Assembly: GCA_022822275.1 (NCBI GenBank)
Contig: JAJEBZ010000252.1
Location: 1 to 38,108, forward strand
Reading direction: 5' to 3'
Origin: Candidatus Poribacteria bacterium
GTDB taxonomy: Bacteria; Poribacteria; WGA-4E; WGA-3G
Length of the DNA stretch: 38,108 bases
Part shown: positions 1-8,515 of the stretch, one piece after another
Position numbering within the stretch: position 1 is the stretch's first letter
Layout of the letters: each line of letters opens with the position of its first letter
Translations under genes and position numbers: made by a program
Notes under the pieces: model-generated
What the model saw: the letters and a program-made list of their open reading frames with translations, nothing else
What the model was told of the DNA's origin: nothing
The model's database searches: none

Positions 1-1177
1 GTAGCGTCATCCCTGCCTTTAAACAGAACCAGATGATATACAGGCTCGCAAGTATAATGATAACAAAAGCGGTCCGATACCGTATCGGTTCTTTTGAATC
101 GTCAATACTGTTAGACATCCCAAATATAGTTCGTACTACTCTAACTAAGTGTTTGCGTGTAACAAGCAGTGCGATGACAAAAATTGCCATCCACCCCCCA
201 ATTGATTGTTCACTGCTGTATGGGAAAGGGGCAGGAAAACCGAGAGCACTACCAGCAACACGTTGGATTTTCTCAAAAAGATAGAAGAACCATAAAGAAA
301 ATGCTAAGTCAAGGGGTAAAAGAAAACCTAATCCGATGACAAATGGATATAAGGGAACTGGGATATTACCTACAGCGTTCCAAGGTTTTTCGGTGAAGAA
401 AGCACCCCAATTCCGTGCGTTATGGCGTACGCTGAAATCGGGTAAAATTGGGAAAAAGTGTGCAAGTCCGTGCCACACGTTCAATGCTGCAGCGATGATG
501 AAACCGTACCAAAGGATACGGTTTCTGAAAAGTTGTGCTCTACCGCCTCCTTCTGTAATTGCCATCGGGAGTTGGATGATGGGATATGCAAGCCTTTCAT
601 GTTCTGTCCACTGTTTACGGATAAGCACATTGATGCAGATCATGATTGCGCCGAGTGCTAAGATAAGGGATGTCCACCACAGTGTCGGCATAATCCACGC
701 GCCACCAATCTGCGCGTTGTAAAATGGTGTATCGCCTTCGTAGAATCCGCGTAGTATTTCCTTGTCAGTAACCACAAGGTGTTGCGGGATATAACTGTGG
801 AAAGTACCTGCCCAATCGTTCTCCAAGGTTGCAAACCAAAACGCATGCGGTAGTGCGGGGATCGTTAAGGCTAACGTATCGTGTCCTGCAAGACCTGATG
901 CTATAGATAGCATAGCATATATAGTTATCAATTCTCCCTGTGTGAGTGCAGCTTTCGGTGCGACACGTTTTAGGAACAAATTGAGGAGAATCAGGAAAAA
1001 TATGTTAAGAACGACATTCCAAAACAGGGAGATAGTGGTAGGATGCCCAGAATGCCAAACGCACTCTACTACTATCACCCAATATACATTCGGAGGGATT
1101 AACAAGACAGCGATCAGTATGGCACGCCATGTAACGCCTATACTGTGCTTGTTGTTTTGTTCACTCAAGTTTTCCAC
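1..1177 (-). CDS. DUF6785-type multi-pass membrane protein, partial (3' end outside window)
   Basis: An open minus-strand frame runs off the left edge without a stop; about 392 residues are visible. I chose the GTG at 1177-1175; an in-frame TAA lies 11 codons upstream and no good Shine-Dalgarno is visible. The first hydrophobic helix follows WRAILIAVLLIPPNVYW, then several more. A segment reading GLGFLLPLDLAFSLWFFYLF is the kind of motif I associate with DUF6785/DUF6784 proteins, large membrane proteins of unknown function common in Poribacteria and Planctomycetes. Other visible features are paired aromatic stretches (DTPFYNAQIGGAWIMPTLWW) and an RKQWTEHERLAYPIIQLP loop. Function is unknown; a transporter-like role is only a guess. 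It follows the GHMP kinase by 62 bp on the same strand. The family call comes from recall of the motif, so it is moderately sure; the reading frame itself is secure because it stays open for over 1.1 kb. Confidence 0.75.
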   Translation of the reverse strand, partial: MENLSEQNNKHSIGVTWRAILIAVLLIPPNVYWVIVVECVWHSGHPTTISLFWNVVLNIFFLILLNLFLKRVAPKAALTQGELITIYAMLSIASGLAGHDTLALTIPALPHAFWFATLENDWAGTFHSYIPQHLVVTDKEILRGFYEGDTPFYNAQIGGAWIMPTLWWTSLILALGAIMICINVLIRKQWTEHERLAYPIIQLPMAITEGGGRAQLFRNRILWYGFIIAAALNVWHGLAHFFPILPDFSVRHNARNWGAFFTEKPWNAVGNIPVPLYPFVIGLGFLLPLDLAFSLWFFYLFEKIQRVAGSALGFPAPFPYSSEQSIGGWMAIFVIALLVTRKHLVRVVRTIFGMSNSIDDSKEPIRYRTAFVIIILASLYIIWFCLKAGMTL

Positions 1178-1239
1178 TGATTGTATCCATAAAAGAGATT
1201 CAATAAATTAGGATGAAATAGGACTTGATTATCTTCAGA

Positions 1240-2727
1240 TTAAAAGTAGGTTGGTGGTTCACACTCTTCTAATTCCCATACGATATGTCCAAATTCAAAA
1301 GTGCCGGGGGAAGAACCGCTTAATGTTTCTGTCCGAATCCCCCATGCTAATCTGTATGCATAGAGTAGTTGTGTCAATGCGGTGGAATAATCTCCATAGC
1401 ATAGCAGTGCAACGGTACCACCTTCCCCTCCACCTGTTATTTTCGCGCCGTAGATTCCCCCTTGCTCACCGATTTTTTGTGCAATATTCACTAATCCATC
1501 TATCTCAGGGGAACCCAATCCAACTAAATCCCGATAACTTGCGTTAGACTCATACATTAATGCCCCTGCCACTTTTAGAAATTCTGTAGCTCTATCAGGG
1601 AACTGTTCAGCATTTTTGATACAATTCATAAACAATTTTACACGTTCGTTTTCATATATTGGATGCTGCACACGATCTTTGACAAGATATGTCTTTTCTG
1701 GGTCAACGTGAGTTACAGTATCAACAGTCTCACCATATTTGTCAAGGAACTCTGAACCTTTGATCTTTTTCGGTAGGATAGGTTCACAGTATTCACGAAA
1801 TTCATCAACAGAAATTTTACACAAATAGTTGTCTTCCAATTTCTCCCATGCGAGTTCCTTTTTCAATATGGATAAACCCATGAATGCTGCGGTGCGCGTA
1901 TCAATATAAGCGGTGCTTTTTGTGCTACGAGGCACTTTTGTGGATATACCTATAATACTGGTATTGGGGGGACATTGCACATGCTCAAGAATTTGGTCGG
2001 GTTGGCATAGGATTGAGAGGATTTTGTTTCGTCTGCCTGCAGCAACAGTAATCTGGTCCATTATCCCGCACGGAGCCCCAACGATTCGGTTTTCAACAAT
2101 CTGTGCTAACCGGGATATTTCCATTGCATCTAACTTGAGTTGATACTTATGATTGATGGCAGTCAATGTAGCGACTTCAATTGCTGCAGAGGAGGCAACA
2201 CCAACACCCATCGGTATATCACTTTTTATAACAACTACCGCACCGTGTGGGAATGTATCAATCCTTTTTTCTTTTAGCAGTGTAAAAAAACAACCGAGAA
2301 CGTAACCAGTCCAGTTTGTTTGTGCTTCCCGATTAAAAAATTTCCGCATCTGCTTGTATGATTTGAGCTCGCCGTCTGTGTAAAAATCATCAAGCGACAT
2401 TTGGTAACTGCGTTTTAATATGTTATCTTCTTGTAAAGTAAGTGCATTCAAGTTTCTATCATGACGTGCTTGGATAGCAGCAACAGCAGTTCGGTTGAGT
2501 GTTTTTTCAAAAACATGTGATCCGCAATAATCTGCAATTCCGCCCATAATGTCAAGACGTGAAGGTGCGTGGGTGACTATAATCCTTCCTTCTTTGCTAA
2601 GTCCGTGCTGGAAGAACACATCAGGAGAATCACATTGAAGAAGCGATTCAAGTTCATACACCTGGAGCGTCTTGTCTTTGGGACCGTGAAGCTGTTCAAC
2701 TTTCATCATATCATCGTAGTTTCTCAA
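1240..2727 (-). CDS. GHMP-family sugar kinase (galactokinase/L-arabinokinase-like)
   Basis: Predicted ATP-dependent sugar 1-kinase of 495 residues acting in the cytoplasm. The N-terminal sugar-binding signature APSRLDIMGGIADY (residues 54-67) resembles plant L-arabinokinase and galactokinase. The GHMP phosphate-binding loop GVGVASSAAIEVA is at about 174-186. The segment GAPCGIMDQ at about 217-225 supplies the expected catalytic Asp224, and the C-terminal motif GAKITGGGEGG closes the active site. The exact sugar cannot be read from sequence. The annotated start is a TTG that overlaps the upstream adaptor's TGA stop (TTGA), which suggests translational coupling. ATG codons 7 and 8 (2709 and 2706) are plausible alternatives, since none of the three has a clear ribosome binding site. 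Its place behind an efflux adaptor and TolC is odd for a sugar kinase. Family call is sure; substrate unknown. Confidence 0.9.
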   Translation of the reverse strand: MRNYDDMMKVEQLHGPKDKTLQVYELESLLQCDSPDVFFQHGLSKEGRIIVTHAPSRLDIMGGIADYCGSHVFEKTLNRTAVAAIQARHDRNLNALTLQEDNILKRSYQMSLDDFYTDGELKSYKQMRKFFNREAQTNWTGYVLGCFFTLLKEKRIDTFPHGAVVVIKSDIPMGVGVASSAAIEVATLTAINHKYQLKLDAMEISRLAQIVENRIVGAPCGIMDQITVAAGRRNKILSILCQPDQILEHVQCPPNTSIIGISTKVPRSTKSTAYIDTRTAAFMGLSILKKELAWEKLEDNYLCKISVDEFREYCEPILPKKIKGSEFLDKYGETVDTVTHVDPEKTYLVKDRVQHPIYENERVKLFMNCIKNAEQFPDRATEFLKVAGALMYESNASYRDLVGLGSPEIDGLVNIAQKIGEQGGIYGAKITGGGEGGTVALLCYGDYSTALTQLLYAYRLAWGIRTETLSGSSPGTFEFGHIVWELEECEPPTYF

Positions 2728-4331
2728 GGATTAACAACCGTAACAATTTCACCTGCTTTCAGAGAATGTTGTCCAGCAACAACAACAGAATCACCTTCGT
2801 TTAGTCCTTCAACAATTTCTACCTCACCTCCACGAGCAAGTCCTATTTCTACAGGACGGCGCAGGCTAATACTCGCTTCAACGACAAAGACATTCTGCGT
2901 TTTTGTCACTGCATCTTCTATAAGAGAGTTACGGGGGACTAAGATAGTGTCTGCACGGACTTCAATTGGTACGGTTACTTTTGCAAACATTCCTGGCTTG
3001 AGTGTGCCTTCAGGATTGTCAATATGAAATTCCACGGTGGCTGTTCGTTGTATCGGTTTTAATGTAGGACTGATATAATTAATAACACCAGTTAGCGGAG
3101 TATTGACACCTTCAATCATGATACTCGCTTGTTGATTGAGTGTCAATTGTGCTAATTGAAGTTCAATCACATCTGTTGTTACTTTGACGGTGTTAATATC
3201 CACAATCTCAAACAGTGGTGCTGTGGGAGCAGCCATGCCACCTAAGTCCAAGAAACGTTGTGAAACAACACCAGTAATAGGTGCTTCTATAGTTGCATCT
3301 CTGAGTCGTTTTTGTGCGAGTTTTAGTGCAATGCTTGCTTGCGTTTGTGCGGTTTTTGCTGCGGTTATTTCCGCTTCCCAACTTTTGGCTTGTTCTAACG
3401 CAATTACGGATTTTAGCCCAGCGTGTGCGGTGTCAACTTGAGACTGGGCAAGTGCGATGTCTTTTTCCCATGTCTTTGTGGATGCTTGTACTTGAGCGAG
3501 TTTGAGACCTGCTCTTGCTTGTTCTACCTGTGCTTCCATCGCTTGGATATCTTCTTCCCGCGCACCATTTTCAATGAGTTGCAGTTGTTCTGTAGCGATT
3601 TTATGCTGTGCATTAACAATATCTAATTGTGTCTGACTGTTTTCCAAAGATTGTTTGCTGATTGCACCATTCTCAAAAAGTTGTTCCATTCGCGAGTGAT
3701 TATTTTTGGCATTTTGGAGGTTTGCCTTTGCTTGTTTGACACCTGCTTGTGCTTGTTCTCTGTCTTCTTCGCGTGCACCAGTTTTGATCTTCTCAAGATT
3801 TGCTTCAAGAGATTTTAAGCCTGCTTCCGCTTGGTCAATTTGTATGACAGTGCGAATTTCAGCGAGTTCTTTCACCTGTTGGAGTGAGACTTCAGCTGCG
3901 TTTGCTTGTGCTTTCGCTTGTGCAACCTGTGTCTGAACCCGTACCTTTGCAAGTTGTTTTGCCTGTGAGTAGGAGGATTCTGCTGCTTCCAATGTTGCCT
4001 GTGCTTGTTGAACTGCAAGGTCTAACTCTTCGTGTTCAATTACAGCGAGTTTGTCTCCTTTTTTGACGTGGTCCCCTTCACGAACAATCATAGCGATGAT
4101 TCGTCCAGAGATTTTGGGTATGACATTCACACGTGATTTCGCTTCAATTGTGCCTGAAAGTTGAAGCTCAGAACGAATTTCACCGAGTTTCGCTTTATAG
4201 ACTTCAACAGGTGTAGGTGCATCCTCTTGAACAGCCTGAGGTATTTCCGGCTTTTCCGGTTTCATGAACCAAAACAGTGCTATGACTGCTACAACCAAGA
4301 TCATGATAATTGGAATCCAAACTTTTCTCAA
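2724..4331 (-). CDS. HlyD/RND-type periplasmic adaptor with very long coiled coil
   Basis: Membrane-fusion (adaptor) subunit linking an inner-membrane pump to a TolC-type channel. I chose the TTG at 4331 because GGGAG lies 10 nt upstream; an earlier TTG at 4361 is also open. The protein is about 535 residues. A single N-terminal membrane anchor (WIPIIMILVVAVIALFWFM) is followed by a first lipoyl half (SGTIEAKSRVNVIPKISGRI), a Gln/Ala-rich coiled coil of about 245 residues (roughly 103-347), the second lipoyl half (ATIEAPITGVVSQRF), then beta-barrel and membrane-proximal domains. Usual adaptors are about 370-420 residues; the excess is in the hairpin, which contains a repeat with GAREED at about residues 185 and 256. 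It lies 70 bp downstream of the TolC-like gene and overlaps the GHMP kinase. No cognate ABC, MFS or RND pump is in the window. Confidence 0.9.
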   Translation of the reverse strand: MRKVWIPIIMILVVAVIALFWFMKPEKPEIPQAVQEDAPTPVEVYKAKLGEIRSELQLSGTIEAKSRVNVIPKISGRIIAMIVREGDHVKKGDKLAVIEHEELDLAVQQAQATLEAAESSYSQAKQLAKVRVQTQVAQAKAQANAAEVSLQQVKELAEIRTVIQIDQAEAGLKSLEANLEKIKTGAREEDREQAQAGVKQAKANLQNAKNNHSRMEQLFENGAISKQSLENSQTQLDIVNAQHKIATEQLQLIENGAREEDIQAMEAQVEQARAGLKLAQVQASTKTWEKDIALAQSQVDTAHAGLKSVIALEQAKSWEAEITAAKTAQTQASIALKLAQKRLRDATIEAPITGVVSQRFLDLGGMAAPTAPLFEIVDINTVKVTTDVIELQLAQLTLNQQASIMIEGVNTPLTGVINYISPTLKPIQRTATVEFHIDNPEGTLKPGMFAKVTVPIEVRADTILVPRNSLIEDAVTKTQNVFVVEASISLRRPVEIGLARGGEVEIVEGLNEGDSVVVAGQHSLKAGEIVTVVNP

Positions 4332-4401
4332 TTTTCTAATTCTCCCTTCATTGTATAGCAATTTCTCGCTAATGTTTAGCTTATTTGCTGAATATAGTAC
4401 T

Positions 4402-5790
4402 TTATTCTATTTGTTGTCCAATAGCTTTTTCTAATTTTGCGACACCAACGACATAATCGTGTTGAGCTTGTAGTCGGTTAACTTTTGCTTGTGTCAACGC
4501 AAGCTGCGTATCCGTAAACTCAACAGTCGTAATCATACCGTTCTCAAATTGCAGATTGGCAATTCTCACACTTTCCTCCGCTTGCGTTACCGTTTCTTTT
4601 TGAACATCAAGGAGCGCAGTCGCTTCAAGTAGGGCAAGATAAGCGGTTCGCACCTCAAATTCAACGGTAGTCATCGTTTGCTCTTTGCCTAATTGAAGTT
4701 GCTTTAGAACAGACTCACTCTGTTTGACACCTGCGCGGGCTGCAAAACCATCAAAGATAGGTATGTTTATTTGAAGTCCCAGACTCCAGATGCGGTTCAT
4801 TTCAGTGAGTCTTTCGCTATGCGAAATCTGGTAGTTGGAGAAGAAAGATAAATCGGGGAGGCTACGAGTCTTTGCGACTTTCAACTGTTTTTGTCCTGCT
4901 TGTTCGTTGAGCTGTGAACTTGTGATTTCAGGCCGGTTCTCACGTGCTAATTTAATGAGGGCATCCAGCTTTAAGTCTACTTGAGGAGTCACAAAAGCAC
5001 CTTTAACTGAAACCTGTTCAGTGAGTGGAATGTTTAGCAGTGTTTTGTAGGCATTCTGTGCAGTAATAAAATTGTTTTTAGCACGAATTGTTTGTGATTC
5101 TGAATTGGCAAGTTGTACTTTCGCACGCAACACATCAAAGTTAGTGGATACACCTGCTTTAAAAGAGGACTCAGCAATTTTGAGTTGTTTTTTTACAAGT
5201 TCAACACTCTGTTCAGCAACTTTTACGAACTCCTGTGCAATTAACACTCGGTAAAATGCTTCATAAACATCCAGTCGTAGTTTGTTGTAAGATGCATTTA
5301 GGTCTTTTTCTGCCGCTTCGTATTGCAGTTTTGCAGCTTGATAGCCATAATAATATCTACCCCATGCAAAGATCGGTTGTGTCAAACGTAGAGTCCCTTG
5401 GATATTATGATGTGCGCCAAACTCCAATTCAATCAGTTCTGCCTCATTATCCATACTGGGTGTAGGCATTTCATCCATTTCGTCACCTGGCATAGGAAAC
5501 CCGAAACCTGCATCTGCTTGTATTACCGATTTTTGTATGTTTCTGAAATAGGTGTAGTTGCCATTTGCATCAAGTCTGGGTAGTAGTGTTGCCCGTGCAA
5601 GACTAATTTGGGATTTTGCAGCTTTCAGTTTCTGCTCTGCAGCCTGTAGTCCAAGATTGTTCTGTTTTGCTATTTCAATGCTATCTTCAAGGTTTAGAGT
5701 TCTATGTTCTTCTGCGTGGACTGAAATAGCCAGTAGAAGTAGTAAAAAGGTTCCTACCCAATAAGGGTGATGGAACCGTAAAAAATTCAT
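4402..5790 (-). CDS. TolC-family outer-membrane efflux protein
   Basis: Outer-membrane channel subunit of a tripartite export system, 462 residues. I place the start at the ATG at 5790 because GGAGGG precedes it at good spacing and because it begins a clean signal peptide (hydrophobic core VGTFLLLLLAISVHA). An earlier ATG at 5832 would add 14 residues with no signal function. The mature part starts RTLNLEDSIEIAKQNNLGL, the typical first TolC helix, and the sequence shows the two-fold repeat of long Gln/Ala/Leu-rich helices with strands such as ALAYRVLI-like segments between them. The second half contains GLQINIPIFDGFAARAG, the usual OEP strand-turn motif. An acidic, Met-rich insertion around residues 105-125 (PMPGDEMDEMPTPSMDNEAE) lies in a likely surface or periplasmic loop. 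It is downstream of the YCF48-type gene and 70 bp upstream of the adaptor, so co-transcription with the adaptor is likely. Confidence 0.92.
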   Translation of the reverse strand: MNFLRFHHPYWVGTFLLLLLAISVHAEEHRTLNLEDSIEIAKQNNLGLQAAEQKLKAAKSQISLARATLLPRLDANGNYTYFRNIQKSVIQADAGFGFPMPGDEMDEMPTPSMDNEAELIELEFGAHHNIQGTLRLTQPIFAWGRYYYGYQAAKLQYEAAEKDLNASYNKLRLDVYEAFYRVLIAQEFVKVAEQSVELVKKQLKIAESSFKAGVSTNFDVLRAKVQLANSESQTIRAKNNFITAQNAYKTLLNIPLTEQVSVKGAFVTPQVDLKLDALIKLARENRPEITSSQLNEQAGQKQLKVAKTRSLPDLSFFSNYQISHSERLTEMNRIWSLGLQINIPIFDGFAARAGVKQSESVLKQLQLGKEQTMTTVEFEVRTAYLALLEATALLDVQKETVTQAEESVRIANLQFENGMITTVEFTDTQLALTQAKVNRLQAQHDYVVGVAKLEKAIGQQIE

Positions 5791-5928
5791 GTGTATTGTT
5801 CCCTCCAAATGAATGCCAGAATGCATTTGCATCTATAGGTCGATTTGATTTTATCTCATAGTAATTAAATAACACCAATTTAAGAAAATTTATCTTTTCC
5901 CGATGGTAGGTGCGGTTTCCTAACCAAT

Positions 5929-5953
5929 TCAGAATACCATACGCGTATTCTGA
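5929..5953. repeat. Inverted repeat upstream of TolC-like gene
   Basis: TCAGAATAC and GTATTCTGA form a perfect 9-bp stem with a 7-nt loop between the YCF48-type stop and the TolC-like start. There is no T tract on either side, so a rho-independent terminator is unlikely. It could be an operator or an attenuating hairpin for the efflux genes. Role is inferred only from position. Confidence 0.5.
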
Positions 5954-5994
5954 CATACTCATAAGCGGACATATCAAGTTAATTTGGCATAATA

Positions 5995-7866
5995 TCAATA
6001 GCGAAGGATAGTCGTTGAATCACCGATTACCCATAACGTGCCGTTGGGTGACTTCACAATATCTCTGAGATTATTTTTTGTTGGAGAACTATGGTTCAAC
6101 CAAGTTACACCACTATCATTCGTATGTAAGATAGTGCCATTATCTCCAACTGCCCATCCCTGTTTATCAGAAGTAAAGAGGACAGCATTGAGGTTTTCAT
6201 CAGTTGGCACGGTTTGATCAATCCATGTCTCCCCACCATCAACGGTTAACATGATAGTTCCCTGGCTCCCAACAACCCAAGCGGTTTTAGGGTTGACGGC
6301 ATAAATGTCTTGTAATTCTGCGGAACCCATATTTATTGCCCATGTTTCTCCACCGTCAGTTGTTCTGGCAATTGTTCCTGAAAAACCGACTATCCATCCG
6401 ATTTTTTCATTTAGGAAATGGACACCGAACAGATCGTTAAAACCTACGCCTACATAATTAGGGTCAATGTTTACACCGATCCATGTTTTACCCGCATCAG
6501 AAGTACGCATAACTTTCGCTGTTTGACCGACTGCCCATGCATGTGTTGGAGAACTGAAGCTCATTGAATAGCATGCAAGTGCGCCTTTCCACCCTATAAT
6601 TCCACCGAACTTTATCCGTTTAGCTCTTCCGTGTCCTTCATCCCCAGGGTCGCTAAGGCTTTTCCATGTATTTCCACCATCAAGTGTTTCAAGAAGTGCT
6701 GCGTTGCTGCCTACAATATAGCCTCTCTTTTCATCAACAAAACCGACTCCAAAGAGTTCAAAAACATCACCGCTATGCTGAGGCACCCAAGTATTTCCAC
6801 CATCATTTGTGTGAATAACACTTCCAGCTAAACCTACTGCCCAACCGAGTTTGTCATTTGCAAAATGGACTGAACGAAGGTCCTTTATATTAGATACGAT
6901 GTCCCAAGTATCACCACCATCGGTCGTATGTAGGATCGTGGCTTTATCACCAACTACCCATGCTTCACTTGCACTTTTCATGTGAACACCCTGCAGGCGT
7001 GCAGCGACTTGCTGTGGTAATAGGGGTCGCCATTGTGTTCCACCATCAGTTGTTCGGAGGATCACACCAAATTCTGCAGCAGCTAAGCCATTATTCTTAT
7101 CAGCAAAATGAACATCGTATATCGGTTCCGGCATGCCATTAGAATTAGGCACATTACTGTTTTGTACTTGCCAATTCTCCCCATCAACTGTGCTAACAAC
7201 AGCACCGCCAGCACCAACTGACCATCCAGCAGTTTCGTCAAGCATTGTTATCGCATTGAGCGTGTTGACAGTAGCACTTGTTTGAAACGACCATGTCTCC
7301 CCACCGTCTTTAGTGTGTAGTAATGTGCCACCACCGCCTGCTGCCCAGCCAACTTGTGGATTGACAAAATGGATACCCTCAATTGTGTTGTTCGTGCCGA
7401 CCTCATGTTTGAACCATGAAGTCCCACCATCTTGAGTAGACATTACGAAACCACCATCACCGCAAGCCCATCCGTGCATTTCATCTACAAATGAAACATC
7501 TAACAAAGCAACACGGTTTCCTGTGTTTAACTTATTCCAGAACTTTCCGCCATCAACTGTTCGCAGCACAGTGCCATTTTCACCCACAACCCAACCTATC
7601 TTGGGATTTATGAATCTGATTTTTTTGAACTCAAGTTTAAATGGGACTGGTTGCTGAAACCACGTCTTGCCACCGTCTGCTGTGTTTAATATAATGGAAT
7701 TGCTACCGACTATCCATCCGTTCTGATTGTCCACAAAGAAGACATCAGAGAAGGATGATTGCCATTTTGCTTCACTCACAGTTACCCAATTTTTCTGTGC
7801 CATGACGAATGACGATGTGCTAATCAATAGAAGTAAGACCAATGTAAATATAATACGCCGCTTCAT
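5995..7866 (-). CDS. Secreted YCF48/BNR-type beta-propeller repeat protein
   Basis: A 623-residue exported protein. Residues 1-23 are a signal peptide (core FTLVLLLLISTSSFVMA). The rest is a string of about a dozen blades carrying the pattern xxGWxVGxxGxIxxTxDGGxTW, seen for example as GWIVGSNSIILNTADGGKTW and GWAVGDNGTILHTNDSGVTW. This pattern belongs to photosystem II stability/assembly factor YCF48-like and sortilin-like (BNR/Asp-box) propellers. In non-photosynthetic bacteria these are usually secreted proteins of unknown binding specificity; no catalytic residues are evident. One insertion (around GDEGHGRAKRIKFGGIIGWKG) interrupts the repeat order. The ATG has AGGAGGG upstream and a sigma-70-like promoter about 105 bp away (7970-7998). 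It heads the minus-strand set that continues with the TolC-like gene after about 200 bp. Confidence 0.88.
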   Translation of the reverse strand: MKRRIIFTLVLLLLISTSSFVMAQKNWVTVSEAKWQSSFSDVFFVDNQNGWIVGSNSIILNTADGGKTWFQQPVPFKLEFKKIRFINPKIGWVVGENGTVLRTVDGGKFWNKLNTGNRVALLDVSFVDEMHGWACGDGGFVMSTQDGGTSWFKHEVGTNNTIEGIHFVNPQVGWAAGGGGTLLHTKDGGETWSFQTSATVNTLNAITMLDETAGWSVGAGGAVVSTVDGENWQVQNSNVPNSNGMPEPIYDVHFADKNNGLAAAEFGVILRTTDGGTQWRPLLPQQVAARLQGVHMKSASEAWVVGDKATILHTTDGGDTWDIVSNIKDLRSVHFANDKLGWAVGLAGSVIHTNDGGNTWVPQHSGDVFELFGVGFVDEKRGYIVGSNAALLETLDGGNTWKSLSDPGDEGHGRAKRIKFGGIIGWKGALACYSMSFSSPTHAWAVGQTAKVMRTSDAGKTWIGVNIDPNYVGVGFNDLFGVHFLNEKIGWIVGFSGTIARTTDGGETWAINMGSAELQDIYAVNPKTAWVVGSQGTIMLTVDGGETWIDQTVPTDENLNAVLFTSDKQGWAVGDNGTILHTNDSGVTWLNHSSPTKNNLRDIVKSPNGTLWVIGDSTTILRY

Positions 7867-7969
7867 ATACTTTCCCTCCTACATTTTGATAAATCATTCA
7901 CATAAATACTTCGTGTAGAATTAATAAAGAAATGTTTGTAATATGAGATAACATCAATAAATCCGTTAA

Positions 7970-7998
7970 AGTATACCACGATTCAGTTTGTACGTCAA
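7970..7998 (-). promoter_or_regulatory. Sigma-70-like promoter for the YCF48-type gene
   Basis: On the minus strand TTGACG (7998-7993) and TATACT (7975-7970) are separated by exactly 17 bp. The predicted leader to the ATG at 7866 is about 95 nt. The mobile element's target duplication begins 7 bp beyond the -35 box, so the insertion spared this promoter. Confidence 0.65.
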
Positions 7999-8013
7999 TG
8001 TGAATTTGGAAAC

Positions 8014-8322
8014 GGGTGTGTAAAGTTTTTGTACTAACTTCCTGCAAACTATTGTAGGGCAGGAACTCTATGCCCCGCTACATGATTGTCAATTTATTGA
8101 TTTTCAGGTTATGATCTTCAGTCCAGTAGGGACGCTATGTTTATAGCAGCATCTACTCTCAGCATCTTAGTCCCGTAGGGACGCTATGTTTATTTTCTAT
8201 GTCGTTCCTACGGAACTCAAGAAGGGAGCAACACTGTTTCTATAAACATAGCGTCCCTACGGGACTAAAGACACTACCCTACAAAACAAACTGTCTCTTT
8301 TGTACAAAAACTTTACACACCC
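8014..8322. mobile_element. Miniature inverted-repeat element, 309 bp, with 9-bp target duplication
   Basis: The ends are perfect 21-bp inverted repeats beginning GGGTGTGTAAAGTTTTTG (8014-8034 and 8302-8322). The 9-bp sequence TTTGGAAAC occurs directly outside both ends (8005-8013 and 8323-8331), which is a textbook target-site duplication. There is no open frame for a transposase, so the element must be mobilised in trans. Inside are repeats of GTCCCGTAGGGACGC followed by TATGTTTAT: an imperfect copy at 8121-8146, a good copy at 8167-8193 and an inverted copy at 8241-8268. The last two could pair as a hairpin of about 27 bp. A 9-bp duplication and GTGTAAA-containing ends are compatible with IS256/Mutator-type transposases, but that family assignment is inference. 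Undecayed ends suggest recent movement. Confidence 0.88.
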
Positions 8323-8331
8323 TTTGGAAAC

Positions 8332-8500
8332 AGAGTGTACAAAGGTTTTGTCACCCTATGTGTGCGGAATCACGGATTACACGGATAAGATACCTGCATG
8401 AGGTTTTATGGCAGAGATAAAGCGTCTTCTAAGCAACACGAAATCCGATTAGAGGAATAAACGAGGCGGTTAACAAAATTGTTTCCTTAAGTCTACAGTT
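8332..8500. mobile_element. Decayed relative of the 34584-34867 element (right limit approximate)
   Basis: Directly after the right target duplication, AGAGTGTACAAAGGTTTTGT looks like a degraded copy of the element end. The next 110 bp (TGTGTGCGGAATC at about 8359, GGATAAGATACC at about 8381, TTATGGCAGAGATAAAG, TCTAAGCAA) match in order the reverse complement of the right half of the element at 34584-34867. The far end near 8480-8500 is too degraded to place exactly. The intact element at 8014-8322 therefore inserted at the edge of an older family member. No gene is seen here. Confidence 0.6.
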
Positions 8501-8515
8501 ACAGGTAAATAGGTC

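Noticed and set aside
942-1211. Plus-strand open frame opposite the DUF6785-type gene
   Set aside because: Antisense to a much longer open frame with membrane-protein composition; no ribosome binding site or family match.
8121-8268. Short repeats looking like a small CRISPR array
   Set aside because: Only three copies, one inverted and one imperfect, with irregular spacing of 20-50 bp; they lie inside a mobile element. There is no cas gene.
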